A stretch of DNA of 64,000 nt, taken from Nocardioides campestrisoli. GTDB lineage: Bacteria > Actinomycetota > Actinomycetes > Propionibacteriales > Nocardioidaceae. A program made the translations under genes and the position numbers. Position 1 is the first letter of the stretch. The number at the start of each line of letters is the position of its first letter. The stretch covers positions 1,828,001 through 1,892,000 of the forward strand of contig NZ_CP061768.1 of assembly GCF_013624435.2 (NCBI RefSeq), in the 5' to 3' direction. Shown piece after piece: positions 45,238 through 54,965 of the stretch. The notes under the pieces were generated by a model. The model saw nothing but the letters and a program-made list of their open reading frames with translations, had not been told where the DNA came from and did not search any database.

Positions 45238-47142
45238 ATGGGCCACCTGGAGTCGATCTCCGCACCGCGTGATCTCCGTGGTCTCGACGACGAGCAGCTC
45301 GGCGAGCTGGCCACGGAGATCCGGGACTTCCTCGTCGCGACCTGCGCCCGCACCGGCGGGCACCTGGGACCCAACCTCGGCGTCGTCGAGCTGACCCTGG
45401 CGATCCACCGGGTCTTCGACAGCCCGCACGACCGCGTGGTCTTCGACACCGGTCACCAGACCTACGTGCACAAGCTCCTCACCGGCCGCGCCGCGGGCTT
45501 CGACCGGCTGCGCCAGGAGGGCGGGGTCAGCGGCTACCCGAGCCGGGCGGAGTCCGAGCACGACATCGTGGAGAACTCGCACGCCTCGACCGCCCTGAGC
45601 TACGCCGACGGCCTGGCCAAGGCGTACCGGATCCGCGGCGAGGACCGGCACGTGGTGGCCGTGATCGGCGACGGCGCCCTGACCGGTGGCATGGCCTGGG
45701 AGGCGCTGAACAACATCGCGATCGCCCAGGACAGCCGGCTGGTGATCGTGGTCAACGACAACGAGCGCTCCTACACGCCCACCATCGGCGGTCTGGCGAC
45801 CGCGTTGACCAGCCTGCGCACCAACCCCCGCTACGAGCAGATCCTCGACCTGGTCAAGCGCCGTCTGACCGCGGTCAAGGGCGTGGGGCCCGCGGCGTAC
45901 GACGCGCTGCACGCGATGAAGAAGGGGATGAAGGACGCCCTGGCACCCCAGGGGCTCTTCGAGGACCTCGGCCTGAAGTACGTCGGCCCGATCGACGGGC
46001 ACGACCGAGCGGCGGTGGAGCAGGCGCTGACCCAGGCCAAGCGGTTCAACGGCCCCGTCATCGTGCACGCCCTGACCAAGAAGGGCTACGGCTACCAGGC
46101 CGCGATGGCGCACGAGGCCGACCAGTTCCACGCGCCCCGCCCGTTCGACGTGGAGACGGGGGAGGAGCACCCGACCGGACGCATCTGGACCGACCACTTC
46201 GGCGAGGAGATGGTCCGCATCGGCGAGCGCCGCGACGACGTGGTCGCGCTCACCGCCGCGATGATGCACCCCGTCGGGCTCGACCACTTCCAGCGTCGCT
46301 TCCCCCAGCGGACCTTCGACGTGGGGATCGCCGAGCAGCACGCGGTCACCTCGGCCGCCGGCCTGGCGATGGGCGGGCTGCACCCGGTCTTCGCCGTGTA
46401 CGCCACCTTCCTCAACCGCGCCTTCGACCAGGTCCTGATGGACGTCGCGCTGCACAAGTGCGGGGTCACGTTCGCCCTCGACCGCAGCGGGGTCACCGGC
46501 GACGACGGCGCCAGCCACAACGGCATGTGGGACATGTCGATCCTCCAGGTGGTCCCCGGGCTCCGGCTCGCCGCCCCGCGCGACGCCGCCCGGCTGCGTG
46601 AGCTGCTCAACGAGGCGATCGACGTCGACGACGCCCCCACCGTGGTGCGCTTCCCCAAGGGTCCGCCGCCCGAGGACCTCGAGGCGATCGGCAAGGTCGG
46701 CGACGCCGACCTGATGGTCCGCACGGGCGACCAGGACGTGCTGGTGGTGGCCGTGGGGTCGATGGTCGCGGTCGCGATGGACGTCGCCGAGCGCCTCGAA
46801 GCCCAGGGCATCGGGGTCACCGTCGTCGACCCCCGCTGGGTCAAGCCGGTGGACCCCGCGATCGTCGCCCTGGCCCGCGAGCACCGCCTGGTGGTCAGCG
46901 TGGAGGACAACGGGGTCGTCGGCGGCTGCGGCTCCGTGCTGCTCCAGACGCTGAACGAGCAGGGCGTGGACACGCCGGTGCGCCTGCACGGCATCCCGCA
47001 GGACTTCCTGGACCACGCCAAGCGCGGCGTGATCCTCTCCCGGATCGGGCTCGACGCCCAGTCGCTGGCCCGCTCCATCGTGGAGGAGATCACCGCCGCC
47101 GACGAGGGCTCCGAGCTGGTCGAGGCCGACCAGGCTCCCTGA
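45238..47142 (+). CDS. dxs: 1-deoxy-D-xylulose-5-phosphate synthase
   Basis: Dxs condenses pyruvate and glyceraldehyde 3-phosphate, the first and often limiting step of the MEP isoprenoid pathway, using thiamine diphosphate. The 634-residue protein has the cofactor motif [16 protein letters not shown] at about residues 143-158, the conserved His in [12 protein letters not shown], and the pyrimidine-domain Glu in [11 protein letters not shown]. The start at 45238 ([10 protein letters not shown]) has GAAGGA upstream; the frame is open back to 45178 without family sequence. Thiamine genes upstream (about 37.8-38.6 kb) share the cofactor theme but are not part of its operon. Confidence 0.96.
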   Translation: MGHLESISAPRDLRGLDDEQLGELATEIRDFLVATCARTGGHLGPNLGVVELTLAIHRVFDSPHDRVVFDTGHQTYVHKLLTGRAAGFDRLRQEGGVSGYPSRAESEHDIVENSHASTALSYADGLAKAYRIRGEDRHVVAVIGDGALTGGMAWEALNNIAIAQDSRLVIVVNDNERSYTPTIGGLATALTSLRTNPRYEQILDLVKRRLTAVKGVGPAAYDALHAMKKGMKDALAPQGLFEDLGLKYVGPIDGHDRAAVEQALTQAKRFNGPVIVHALTKKGYGYQAAMAHEADQFHAPRPFDVETGEEHPTGRIWTDHFGEEMVRIGERRDDVVALTAAMMHPVGLDHFQRRFPQRTFDVGIAEQHAVTSAAGLAMGGLHPVFAVYATFLNRAFDQVLMDVALHKCGVTFALDRSGVTGDDGASHNGMWDMSILQVVPGLRLAAPRDAARLRELLNEAIDVDDAPTVVRFPKGPPPEDLEAIGKVGDADLMVRTGDQDVLVVAVGSMVAVAMDVAERLEAQGIGVTVVDPRWVKPVDPAIVALAREHRLVVSVEDNGVVGGCGSVLLQTLNEQGVDTPVRLHGIPQDFLDHAKRGVILSRIGLDAQSLARSIVEEITAADEGSELVEADQAP

Positions 47143-47215
47143 CCGGGACCCAGCACGCCCAGCAGCGCCCGGCCGGGGGGGACATCGGCCCATCGACCTA
47201 CCGGTGCGTAACCCC

Positions 47216-47221
47216 TAGCGT
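47216..47221 (+). promoter_or_regulatory. Leaderless -10 box TAGCGT
   Basis: TAGCGT is six bases before the permease GTG at 47228. Confidence 0.5.
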
Positions 47222-47227
47222 CGAAGC

Positions 47228-48697
47228 GTGGGAGTGATGCGCCGCAAGAGCGTGGAGCAGTCGATCGCGGAGACCGACGAGCCCGAGCACCGGTTGAAGA
47301 AGAACCTGGGCGCCCTGGACCTGATGATCTTCGGGGTCGGCGTGATCATCGGCGCGGGGATCTTCGTGGTCACCGGCACGGTCGCCAAGACCAACAGCGG
47401 GCCGGCGATCACGCTCTCCTTCCTGATCGCCGGGCTGGCCTGCGGCCTCGCTGCCCTGTGCTACGCCGAGTTCGCCGCCACGGTGCCGGTCGCCGGAAGC
47501 GCCTACACGTTCAGCTACGCCACCTTCGGCGAGCTCGTGGCCTGGATCATCGGCTGGGACCTGGCGCTGGAGTTCACCATCGGGGCGGCCGCCCTGGCCA
47601 CGAGCTTCTCCGGCTACTACCAGGAGGTCGTGGACGGCAGCTTCCTGGAGGTGCCGACCGGGATCGCCTCCGCAGCCGACGGGTTCGTCGACCTTCCCGC
47701 CGTGGTGATCTCCGTGCTGGTGACGGTCGTGCTGATCGTCGGGATCAAGTTCTCCAGCCGGGTCAACCAGGCGGTGGTGGCGATCAAGCTGCTGGTGATC
47801 GCCATGGTGCTGATCTTCGGCTTCTCCCACATCGACACCGCGAACTACGTCCCGTTCATCCCGGAGTCGAAGCCGGCCCCCGCCGGCAGCGGCGGCTTCC
47901 TCGACAGCACGCTGATCAGCACCCTGACCGGCGCGGAGCCGGCGGTCTACGGGCTGGCGGGAGTGATCGCCGGGGCGTCGATCGTCTTCTTCGCCTTCCT
48001 CGGCTTCGACATCGTCGCGACGACCGCGGAGGAGACGCGCAACCCGCAGCGCGACATCCCCCGCGGGATCATCGGCTCCCTGGTGATCGTGACCGTGCTC
48101 TACATCGCCGTGAGCCTGGTGGTGACCGGCATGCAGCCCTACGAGCAGATCGACGAGAACGACGCGGCCCCGCTCGCCACGGCCTTCGACGCCGTCGGGA
48201 TGGAGTGGATGGGCCGGCTGATCGCGATCGGAGCCTGCATCGGGCTGATCGTGGTGGTGATGATCCTGATGCTCGGGCAGACCCGGGTCGGCTTCGCGAT
48301 GGCCCGCGACGGGCTCCTGCCCAAGCCGTTGGCCAAGGTGCACCCGGTATTCGGCACGCCGTACGTCTTCACCGCGATCACCGGGCTCGCGGTAGCGGCG
48401 ATCAGCGGGTTCGTCGAGCTCGACACCCTGGTCAACCTGGTCAGCATCGGCGCGCTCTTCGCATTCGTGCTGGTCAGCCTGGGGGTCCTGCTGCTGCGCC
48501 GGCAGCGACCGGACCTGCCCCGGGCCTTCCGCACGCCGCTGGTCTACGTGGTGAGCCCGGTCTCGGCCCTGCTGTGCGCCTACCTGATGCTCAACCTGAC
48601 CGGGGCCACCTGGGTCCGGTTCCTCGCCTGGATGGCCCTGGGACTGGTGGTGTACTTCCTCTACGGGCGCCGCCACTCCCGACTGGCGGGCACCTGA
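47228..48697 (+). CDS. Cationic amino acid transporter family APC permease
   Basis: The 489-residue membrane protein has about 12-14 helices. LGALDLMIFGVGVIIGAGIFVVTGTVAK is the hallmark first-helix motif of the CAT branch of the APC superfamily, and SYATFGELVAWIIGWDLALEF with GFDIVATTAEETRNPQRDIPRGI are also family features. It should carry basic or neutral amino acids with protons. Its GTG fits the leaderless box at 47216-47221. It lies directly behind dxs but with its own promoter, and is convergent with the sigma-factor pair. Confidence 0.9.
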   Translation: MGVMRRKSVEQSIAETDEPEHRLKKNLGALDLMIFGVGVIIGAGIFVVTGTVAKTNSGPAITLSFLIAGLACGLAALCYAEFAATVPVAGSAYTFSYATFGELVAWIIGWDLALEFTIGAAALATSFSGYYQEVVDGSFLEVPTGIASAADGFVDLPAVVISVLVTVVLIVGIKFSSRVNQAVVAIKLLVIAMVLIFGFSHIDTANYVPFIPESKPAPAGSGGFLDSTLISTLTGAEPAVYGLAGVIAGASIVFFAFLGFDIVATTAEETRNPQRDIPRGIIGSLVIVTVLYIAVSLVVTGMQPYEQIDENDAAPLATAFDAVGMEWMGRLIAIGACIGLIVVVMILMLGQTRVGFAMARDGLLPKPLAKVHPVFGTPYVFTAITGLAVAAISGFVELDTLVNLVSIGALFAFVLVSLGVLLLRRQRPDLPRAFRTPLVYVVSPVSALLCAYLMLNLTGATWVRFLAWMALGLVVYFLYGRRHSRLAGT

Positions 48698-48736
48698 GGG
48701 GGAGCGCCGCCCCGCCCGACCGCGACCCGCGTGCTG

Positions 48737-49873
48737 CTACCAGGCCTCGCTCATCGGCAGCTGCAGGGCGTCGCCGGACGTCAGGTCCAGATCGGTGACC
48801 GCGGCCCGGCAGGTGCCCGTCGCGACCTCACAGCTCAGGAGGTCGGCCTGCTCGGCCTCCAGGTCCTTCAGCCCAAGGGCGACGTAGGTGTCCCCGTCCA
48901 GCCAGCGGTACCCCGCGACGAAGGCGTACTCCCCGAGGTCGAAGGGCTGCCGCTCTCCGGTCGTGGTGTCGAAGACCCTGTTCTCGTCCGCGGTCTCCGA
49001 CACCAGGTAGCGCCCGTCGGGGGAGAGGATGCCGTCCCAGGCGTCCAGCTCGGTGCCGGAGGTCAGGTCCGGTCCCACGACGTACGCCTCCTCCTTGGCG
49101 GCCGGCGTGCCGCCGGTGCGCTGGTAGTGGAAGACACCGTCCTTGACGTCCTCCACCACGACCTGCGTCCCCGGGGCCACGGCGAGCGGCTGCAGCGCGT
49201 TGTCCCCGCTGAACGGCTCCCAGGCGGTCGCGCCGCCGGCGGTCCGCAGGTAGACCGTGTACCCGTCCACTGCGGCCACCGCCGCGGTCATGTCGTGCTC
49301 GCGCTCCAGCGGGGTGACCGTCCCGTCGGTCACGGGCAGCCGGGTGACTCCCGGGCCCTCGGACAGGTCCATCACGGCGTACGACGGCTCGCCCTCGTCG
49401 GCGTCGACCCAGGCGACGACGTCGCCGTCGGACTCGAAGTGTGCGGCGTCGGGGGTCTCCATCCGGCCCACCGGCAGCACCAGGTCCCGGTCGTCCAGGA
49501 CCACGTGCACGTCACCCTCGGCGTCGGAGAAGACGAAGCCAGACTCGCCCTGGACGAGCGCCACCGGCTGCCGGCCGAGCTCCACCTCGGGCCCGTCCGG
49601 CGAGGTGTGCAGGACGGAGCCGCTCACCCACGCCACCGGGTCCTCGCTGTCCGCCGGGCGTTCGGCGACCAGGCCGTCGGTGCCGCTCCCGCCGAGCACT
49701 GCCGGGGCCGCCAGTGCGGCAGCCACGCAGAGCACGGCTGCGCCGGCGCCACCGGTCCAGCGGCGACGACGGACCCGCCGGTCGCCCGCGGCCATGATCG
49801 CCGAGGCGTCGAGGGTGGGCGGGTCGAGCCGCTCGGCCCGTTCGCTCATCAGGTCGTGCAGGTCGGTGGTCAT
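48737..49873 (-). CDS. Membrane-anchored beta-propeller-like protein, probable sigma-factor partner
   Basis: The 378-residue protein has a cytosolic N-terminus (TTDLHDLMSERAERLDPPTLDASAIMAAGDRRVRRRRW), a single membrane helix (about residues 42-60) and an extracytoplasmic beta-rich part with repeated WV, LV and Y-rich strands (VAWVSGSVLHTSPDGPEV; GYTVYLRTAGG; DGILSPDGRYLVSET), a likely beta propeller. Its start overlaps the sigma factor stop (ATGA), so it is translationally coupled to it. The layout suggests an anti-sigma factor or a sensor, but no zinc anti-sigma (ZAS) motif HxxxCxxC is visible, so the role is inferred from context. Confidence 0.72.
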   Translation of the reverse strand: MTTDLHDLMSERAERLDPPTLDASAIMAAGDRRVRRRRWTGGAGAAVLCVAAALAAPAVLGGSGTDGLVAERPADSEDPVAWVSGSVLHTSPDGPEVELGRQPVALVQGESGFVFSDAEGDVHVVLDDRDLVLPVGRMETPDAAHFESDGDVVAWVDADEGEPSYAVMDLSEGPGVTRLPVTDGTVTPLEREHDMTAAVAAVDGYTVYLRTAGGATAWEPFSGDNALQPLAVAPGTQVVVEDVKDGVFHYQRTGGTPAAKEEAYVVGPDLTSGTELDAWDGILSPDGRYLVSETADENRVFDTTTGERQPFDLGEYAFVAGYRWLDGDTYVALGLKDLEAEQADLLSCEVATGTCRAAVTDLDLTSGDALQLPMSEAW

Positions 49874-50409
49874 CGCGTCGCCTCCGTCAGCTCGTCGTCC
49901 AGGAAGGTGGCGTCCAGGCCGCGGTCGCCCACGGCCGCACGCAGCTTGGCGAGCCCGGCGGAGACCTGGCTCTTCACGGTGCCGGGCGCGCACCCCATGA
50001 CCTCGGCGGTCTGGGCCTCGCTCAGGTCGTCGTAGAACCGGCACACGAGCGCGGCCCGCTGCCGCGGCGGCAGGTCGAGCAGCGCCCGCCAGAGCCAGTC
50101 GCGCTCGGCCACCTGCCCCTCGTGCCCGGGACGCCCCAGGTCCGGGGCCTCGGTACCGGGTCGCTCGGCGGTCCAGCCCTTGCGCCGGTACCAGCCGATC
50201 GCCGTGGTGGTGATCGCCTTGCGCGTGTAGGCCTCGGCCCGTCGGGGGTCCCGCAGCCGTGGCCAGGCGACGTACGTCTTGGTGAGCGCCTCCTGGAGCA
50301 GGTCCTGGGCCAGACCCCGGTCGCCGACCATCAGGTAGGCCGTGCGGTGCAGGGCGGCGGACCTGGCGGCCACGAACTCGGTGAACGCCTCGGAGTCACG
50401 TCGCGCCAT
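49870..50409 (-). CDS. SigE-family RNA polymerase sigma factor (ECF type)
   Basis: This 179-residue sigma factor has region 2 (EFVAARSAALHRTAYLMVGDRGLAQDLLQEALTKTYVAWPRL, residues 11-53) and region 4 with the HTH (LPPRQRAALVCRFYDDLSEAQTAEVMGCAPGTVKSQVSAGLAKLR). LMVGDRGLAQDLLQEAL is typical of the actinobacterial SigE-fam_strep group. It presumably directs polymerase to a small regulon including its own operon. The ATG has a GGGAG ribosome site. The coupled downstream gene encodes a membrane protein that may control it. Confidence 0.92.
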   Translation of the reverse strand: MARRDSEAFTEFVAARSAALHRTAYLMVGDRGLAQDLLQEALTKTYVAWPRLRDPRRAEAYTRKAITTTAIGWYRRKGWTAERPGTEAPDLGRPGHEGQVAERDWLWRALLDLPPRQRAALVCRFYDDLSEAQTAEVMGCAPGTVKSQVSAGLAKLRAAVGDRGLDATFLDDELTEATR

Positions 50410-50449
50410 CTGGTCTCCCGGGTCTCGCTGTTGCTCTCACGCCTTGTAC

Positions 50450-50475
50450 GACGCTCCCAGGCGCCCGTTCGGTTC
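50450..50475 (-). promoter_or_regulatory. Possible ECF-type autoregulatory promoter
   Basis: On the minus strand GAAC (50475-50472) is 18 bases from CGTC (50453-50450), close to the GAAC/CGTC spacing of ECF promoters. A second GAAC at 50470-50467 would be only 13 bases away. The site is about 40 bases before the sigma gene. Confidence 0.25.
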
Positions 50476-50525
50476 GGTCTCCGGGCAGGAGTCTTCCGGA
50501 AGCCCTGGCACCTGTCGCAGGAACG

Positions 50526-50561
50526 ACGAGGGCGCCCGACCCGCAGGTCGGACGCCCTCGT
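50526..50561 (-). terminator. Hairpin terminator after fadB
   Basis: Arms at 50526-50541 and 50546-50561 pair over 16 positions with one mismatch around CGCA. It lies 33 bases after the fadB stop and before the sigma factor promoter. Confidence 0.8.
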
Positions 50562-50594
50562 GCACGTCGCCGGCTCACGCCGGCGAGCGACGGC

Positions 50595-52682
50595 TCAGTG
50601 GAACCGCTTGCCGTTGACCTTCTCGGCGACGCCGGAGGAGTCGAGCAGCATGGTCAGGCCACCGTTCCAGAACGAGAAGCCGGCGCCGGTGATCATCGCC
50701 AGGTCCAGGTCCTCGGGAGCCGCGACGACACCCTCGTCCAGCATCAGGCGTGCCTCCTCGGCGAGCCCGGAGAGGGCCGCCTCGCGCAGCTCGTCCTTGC
50801 TCAGCACGACCGGGTTCTCCGGCTGCTCCTGCAGGGCCTTGATCTCCGGGTCGATGGAGAGGTCCGGCAGGTAGAACGAGGTCTTCTTCTCCGCCACGAC
50901 CCGCTCGAGGAGCGGGGAGACGTAGAACCGGTCGGGGAACGCCTTGACCAGGGTCTCGTTGTTGTGCAGCGCGATCGCCGGGCCGACGAGGCCGAGCAGC
51001 ATGAACGGCGGCATCGGCGCGATCCCGGCGAACGCGGCGTCCGCGGTCTCGATCGGGGTACCGGCGTCGACCGCCTTGGCGACCTCGCCCAGGAACCGGC
51101 CGAGCAGCCGGTTCACGATGAACGAGGGGCTGTCCTTGACCAGGATGCAGGTCTTCTTCAGGCCCTTGCCGGTGGCGAAGGCGGTGGCCAGGGTCTCGTC
51201 GTCGGTGGCGTCGCCCTTGACGATCTCGAGCAGCGGCATGATCGCGACCGGGTTGAAGAAGTGGAAGCCCACGACCCGCTCCGGGTGCTGCAGCTCGGAG
51301 GCCATCTCGGTGATCGACAGCGAGGAGGTGTTGGTGGCCAGCACGCACTCGGGCGAGACGACCTTCTCCACGTCGGCGAAGACCGACTTCTTGACCGACA
51401 TCTCCTCGAAGACGGCCTCGATCACGAAGTCGGCACCGGCGAACGCGGTCTCCTTGTCCGCCGACCCGGAGACCAGCGACTTGAGGCGGTTCGCCTTGTC
51501 CTGGCTGATCCGGCCCTTGCCGAGCAGCTTGTCGATCTCGGCGGTGACGTAGGCGACACCCTTCTGGGCGCGCTCCTCGTCGAGGTCGGTCAGGACCACC
51601 GGGACCTCGAGGCGCCGGGCGAAGAGCAGGGCCATCTGCGAGGCCATCAGGCCCGCGCCGACGATGCCGACCTTGGTCACCTTGCGGGCCAGGGACTTGT
51701 CCGGCGCACCGGCGGGGCGCTTGGCCCGCTTCTGCACCAGGTCGAAGGAGTAGAGGCTGGCCAGCAGCTCCGGGGTCTTGGACATGTCCTCCAGACCCTG
51801 GTCCTCGGCCGCGAAGCCCTCGTCGCGGGTCGAGGTGCGGGCGGCCTCGAGCAGCTCGACGACCCGCTTGCCGGCCGGCGAGGCACCGCCGGTCTTCGCC
51901 AGCACGATGCCGCGGGCCCGCTCGACGGCGGCGTCCCAGCCGGCCCCGCGGTCGACCTCGGGCCGCTCGACGGTGACCTTGCCGGTCAGCACGTCGGCCG
52001 CCCACAGCAGCGACTGCTCCAGGTAGTCGGCGCCGGAGAAGACCGCGTCGGCGATGCCGAGGTCGTAGGCCTTCTTGCCGCCGATGACCTTGCCGTTGTT
52101 GAGCGGGTTCTCCACCATCACGGTGACCGCCGCGTCCGCGCCGACCAGGTTCGGGAGCAGCCAGGCGCCGCCCCAGCCGGGGACCAGGCCGAGCATGACC
52201 TCGGGCAGGCCGAGCGCGGGAGCCGAGTCCATCACGGTGCGGTAGGTGCAGTGCAGCGCGACCTCGAGGCCACCGCCCAGCGCCAGGCCGTTGATGAAGC
52301 CGAACGAGGGCTTGCCGCCCTCGCCCAGCTTGCGGAAGACGCCGTGGCCGAGCTCGGCGATCAGCCGGACGCCGTCCGGGCCGCCGCCGGAGATGCCGGA
52401 CAGGTCGGCGCCGGCGGCGAGGATGAACGGCTTGCCCGTGACCGCCAGCGCGGTGATCTCGTCGTCGGCCAGGGCAGCGTCGATCGCCTCGTTCAGGGAG
52501 ATCAGGCCCTTGAACCCGAAGGTGTTGGGCCGGGTGTGGTCCAGCCCGTTGTCCAGGGTGATCAGGCCCAGGACACCGGCGTCACCCGGCAGGGTGACCT
52601 TGCGCAGCTTGGCCTGCGTCACGACCTCGTTCTCGGGGGCGAGGGACGCGGCCTTCTCGATCAGGGTGCTCAGGTCGGACAT
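50595..52682 (-). CDS. fadB: Fatty-acid oxidation multifunctional protein FadB (enoyl-CoA hydratase/3-hydroxyacyl-CoA dehydrogenase)
   Basis: The 695-residue protein carries out the hydration and NAD-dependent oxidation steps of beta-oxidation. The N-terminal crotonase domain keeps both catalytic glutamates (GGGLEVALH and LGLPEVMLG) and the oxyanion segment PGWGGAWLLP. The dehydrogenase half has GIVGAGLMASQMALLFARR, the catalytic His in VVGFHFFNPVAIMPLLEIVKG and SFIVNRLLGRF. It forms the trifunctional complex with the thiolase FadA, whose stop codon shares a base with this ATG (TGATG). The longer upstream frame is inside fadA. M. tuberculosis fadB/fadA are the matching pair. Confidence 0.95.
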   Translation of the reverse strand: MSDLSTLIEKAASLAPENEVVTQAKLRKVTLPGDAGVLGLITLDNGLDHTRPNTFGFKGLISLNEAIDAALADDEITALAVTGKPFILAAGADLSGISGGGPDGVRLIAELGHGVFRKLGEGGKPSFGFINGLALGGGLEVALHCTYRTVMDSAPALGLPEVMLGLVPGWGGAWLLPNLVGADAAVTVMVENPLNNGKVIGGKKAYDLGIADAVFSGADYLEQSLLWAADVLTGKVTVERPEVDRGAGWDAAVERARGIVLAKTGGASPAGKRVVELLEAARTSTRDEGFAAEDQGLEDMSKTPELLASLYSFDLVQKRAKRPAGAPDKSLARKVTKVGIVGAGLMASQMALLFARRLEVPVVLTDLDEERAQKGVAYVTAEIDKLLGKGRISQDKANRLKSLVSGSADKETAFAGADFVIEAVFEEMSVKKSVFADVEKVVSPECVLATNTSSLSITEMASELQHPERVVGFHFFNPVAIMPLLEIVKGDATDDETLATAFATGKGLKKTCILVKDSPSFIVNRLLGRFLGEVAKAVDAGTPIETADAAFAGIAPMPPFMLLGLVGPAIALHNNETLVKAFPDRFYVSPLLERVVAEKKTSFYLPDLSIDPEIKALQEQPENPVVLSKDELREAALSGLAEEARLMLDEGVVAAPEDLDLAMITGAGFSFWNGGLTMLLDSSGVAEKVNGKRFH

Positions 52683-53881
52683 CAGGCCTTCTCTCCGTTC
52701 CAGTGCGGGTTCTCCCAGACGATGGTCCCGCCCATGCCGATGCCGACGCACATGGTCGTGATGCCGTAGCGGACCTCGGGGCGCTCCTCGAACTGTCGAG
52801 CGAGCTGGTTCATCAGGCGCACGCCGGAGGAGGCGAGCGGGTGACCCATGGCGATGGCGCCGCCGTACGGGTTGACGCGCGGGTCGTCGTCGGCGATGCC
52901 GTAGTGGTCCAGGAGCGCGAGCACCTGCACCGCGAACGCCTCGTTGATCTCGAAGGCGTCGATGTCGTCGATGGTGAGACCGGCCTGCTTGAGCGCCTTC
53001 TCGGTCGACGGGATCGGGCCGGCACCCATGACCTCGGGCTCGACACCCACGAACGAGTAGGAGACCAGGCGCATCTTGACCGGCAGGCCGAGCTCCTTGG
53101 CGGTCTCCTCGTCGGCGAGGATCGCCGCGGTGGCACCGTCGTTGATGCCCGAGGCGTTGCCGGCGGTCACGTTGCCGTGCGCGCGGAACGGGGTCTTCAG
53201 ACCGGCGAGAGTCTCCATGCTCGTCTGCGGCCGCGGTGCCTCGTCGGTCAGGGCCAGGCCCCAGCCCTCCTCGGCGGAGCGGGTGGCCACCGGCACCAGG
53301 TCGGGCTGGATCTTGCCGGCGGCGTACGCCGCGGCGGTCCGCTGCTGGCTGCGCACGGCGTACGCGTCGGCGCGCTCCTTGGTGATCGCGGGGTAGCGGT
53401 CGTGCAGGTTCTCGGCCGTCTTGCCCATCACGAGCGCGTCGGGGTCGACGATCTTCTCGGAGATGATCCGCGGGTTGGGGTCCACGCCCTCGCCCATCGG
53501 GTGGCGGCCCATGTGCTCGACACCGCCGGCGATGACCACGTCGTAGGAACCGAAGGCGATGCCGCCCGCCGTGGTGGTCACGGCGGTCATCGCGCCCGCG
53601 CACATCCGGTCGATCGAGTAGCCGGGGGTGGTGTTCGGCAGCCCGGCCAGCAGGGCGGCGGTGCGGCCCATGGTCAGGCCCTGGTCGCCGATCTGCGTGG
53701 TGGCGGCGATGGCCACCTCGTCCACCCGCTCCGGGGGGAGCGAGGGGTTGCGCCGCATGAGCTCGCGGATGCACTTGATGACGAGGTCGTCGGCGCGGGT
53801 CTCGGCGAACTGGCCCTTGGCCTTGCCGAACGGCGTGCGCACGCCGTCGACGAAGACGACCTCTCGCAACTGTCGGGGCAC
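52682..53881 (-). CDS. fadA: Acetyl-CoA C-acyltransferase (3-ketoacyl-CoA thiolase) FadA
   Basis: This 399-residue thiolase cleaves 3-ketoacyl-CoA with CoA in the last step of beta-oxidation. The nucleophile is Cys94 in DRMCAGAM, followed by the NEAFAVQVL and GHPLASSGVRL His motifs and the second catalytic Cys in MCVGIGMGGTIVW. The GTG start at 53881 has AGGAG five bases upstream. It is first in the fadA-fadB operon and divergent from the PAC2 gene. A palindromic GTTAC site upstream is a candidate operator. Confidence 0.96.
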   Translation of the reverse strand: MPRQLREVVFVDGVRTPFGKAKGQFAETRADDLVIKCIRELMRRNPSLPPERVDEVAIAATTQIGDQGLTMGRTAALLAGLPNTTPGYSIDRMCAGAMTAVTTTAGGIAFGSYDVVIAGGVEHMGRHPMGEGVDPNPRIISEKIVDPDALVMGKTAENLHDRYPAITKERADAYAVRSQQRTAAAYAAGKIQPDLVPVATRSAEEGWGLALTDEAPRPQTSMETLAGLKTPFRAHGNVTAGNASGINDGATAAILADEETAKELGLPVKMRLVSYSFVGVEPEVMGAGPIPSTEKALKQAGLTIDDIDAFEINEAFAVQVLALLDHYGIADDDPRVNPYGGAIAMGHPLASSGVRLMNQLARQFEERPEVRYGITTMCVGIGMGGTIVWENPHWNGEKA

Positions 53882-53940
53882 GGAGTCTCCTAATGGTGCC
53901 TAAAGGGGTCGGTGACCCGGCGTGGGCCGGGCCCGCCTAG

Positions 53941-53956
53941 GTTACCTCTCAGTAAC
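53941..53956. promoter_or_regulatory. Palindromic GTTAC-N6-GTAAC site upstream of fadA
   Basis: GTTACCTCTCAGTAAC has 5-base arms separated by CTCTCA. It lies 60 bases before the fadA start, in the position of a TetR/GntR-type fatty-acid regulator site. The rest of the 148-base divergent gap holds a -10 box for the PAC2 gene. Confidence 0.45.
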
Positions 53957-54017
53957 AATCCCGGGGGGGTTCGGGGGTGTGCCCGTCGTCACCTCCGGGC
54001 CGTGCGCGGGCGCAGCA

Positions 54018-54023
54018 TAGGCT
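54018..54023 (+). promoter_or_regulatory. Leaderless -10 box TAGGCT
   Basis: TAGGCT is six bases before the PAC2-family ATG at 54030, with no ribosome site. Confidence 0.5.
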
Positions 54024-54029
54024 GGGCGC

Positions 54030-54965
54030 ATGCCTGACGCCCCGAACCGACTGGTGCACATCGTCGACGACGTCCCGGAGCTGGAGGGCGTCGACGAGCT
54101 GACCATGGTCCTGGTGCTCACCGGGTTCCTCGACGCCGGCCAGTCCGCCGAGCTGGGTGCCCAGCACCTGCGCGAGCTGGGCGAGGGGCCGGTGGTGGCC
54201 ACCTTCGACGTCGACCAGCTGCACGACTACCGGGCGCGCCGCCCCCCGATCGCCTTCGTGCAGGACCACTACGAGGGCTTCGAGGCCCCTCGGCTGTCCG
54301 TGCGGCTGCTGCGTGACACCGGCGGCACCCCGTTCCTGCTGCTCACCGGTCCGGAGCCGGACATCCGCTGGGAGGCGTTCGCGCTGGCCGTCCGCGAGGT
54401 CGTCGAGCGGCTGGGGGTGACCCGCGTGGTCTCCCTGGGCTCGGTGCCCATGGCGGTGCCGCACACCCGACCCATCGCGGTGACCCACCACGCCAACGAC
54501 TCCTCCCTGCTCACCGGGCGCAGCCCGTGGCGCGGCGAGCTCCGGGTCCCCTCCAGCGCCCAGGCGCTGCTCGAGGTCCGGCTGGGGGAGTGGGGCCACC
54601 CCGCGCTGGGGTACGTCGCGCACGTGCCGCACTACCTGGCCCAGATGGCCTACCCGACCGCGTCGCTCTCGCTCCTGGAGAACCTCGAGATCGGGGGCCG
54701 GCTGACGATCGACCTGACGACCCTGCGCTCGGCCGCCGAGGAGTGCGAGCAGGAGGTCGCCCGTTACCTGACCAGCCACGCGGAGGTCCAGGACGTCGTG
54801 ACCGCTCTGGAGCAGCAGTACGACTCGTTCCAGCGGGCCGAGGAGTCGGGCGCCTCGCTGCTGGCCAGCGACGAGCCGCTGCCCACCGGAGAGGACCTGG
54901 GGCGTCAGTTCGAGCAGTTCCTGGCGGGCCTGGACCGCCCCGACAACGAGCAGGGGCAGGGCTAG
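54030..54965 (+). CDS. PAC2 family protein (proteasome-assembly-chaperone-like)
   Basis: The 311-residue protein has the PAC2 fold common in actinobacteria and archaea: VLTGFLDAGQSAELGAQHLRELG, ATFDVDQLHDYRARRPPIAFV, LLTGPEPDIRWEAFALAVREVVERLGVTRVVSLGSVPMAVPHTRP, and a C-terminal helical part. Its exact role in bacteria is unknown; a role near the Pup-proteasome system is only a guess, since no proteasome gene is in the window. The stop overlaps the tesB GTG start (TAGTG), so both are one transcription unit. Confidence 0.9.
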   Translation: MPDAPNRLVHIVDDVPELEGVDELTMVLVLTGFLDAGQSAELGAQHLRELGEGPVVATFDVDQLHDYRARRPPIAFVQDHYEGFEAPRLSVRLLRDTGGTPFLLLTGPEPDIRWEAFALAVREVVERLGVTRVVSLGSVPMAVPHTRPIAVTHHANDSSLLTGRSPWRGELRVPSSAQALLEVRLGEWGHPALGYVAHVPHYLAQMAYPTASLSLLENLEIGGRLTIDLTTLRSAAEECEQEVARYLTSHAEVQDVVTALEQQYDSFQRAEESGASLLASDEPLPTGEDLGRQFEQFLAGLDRPDNEQGQG

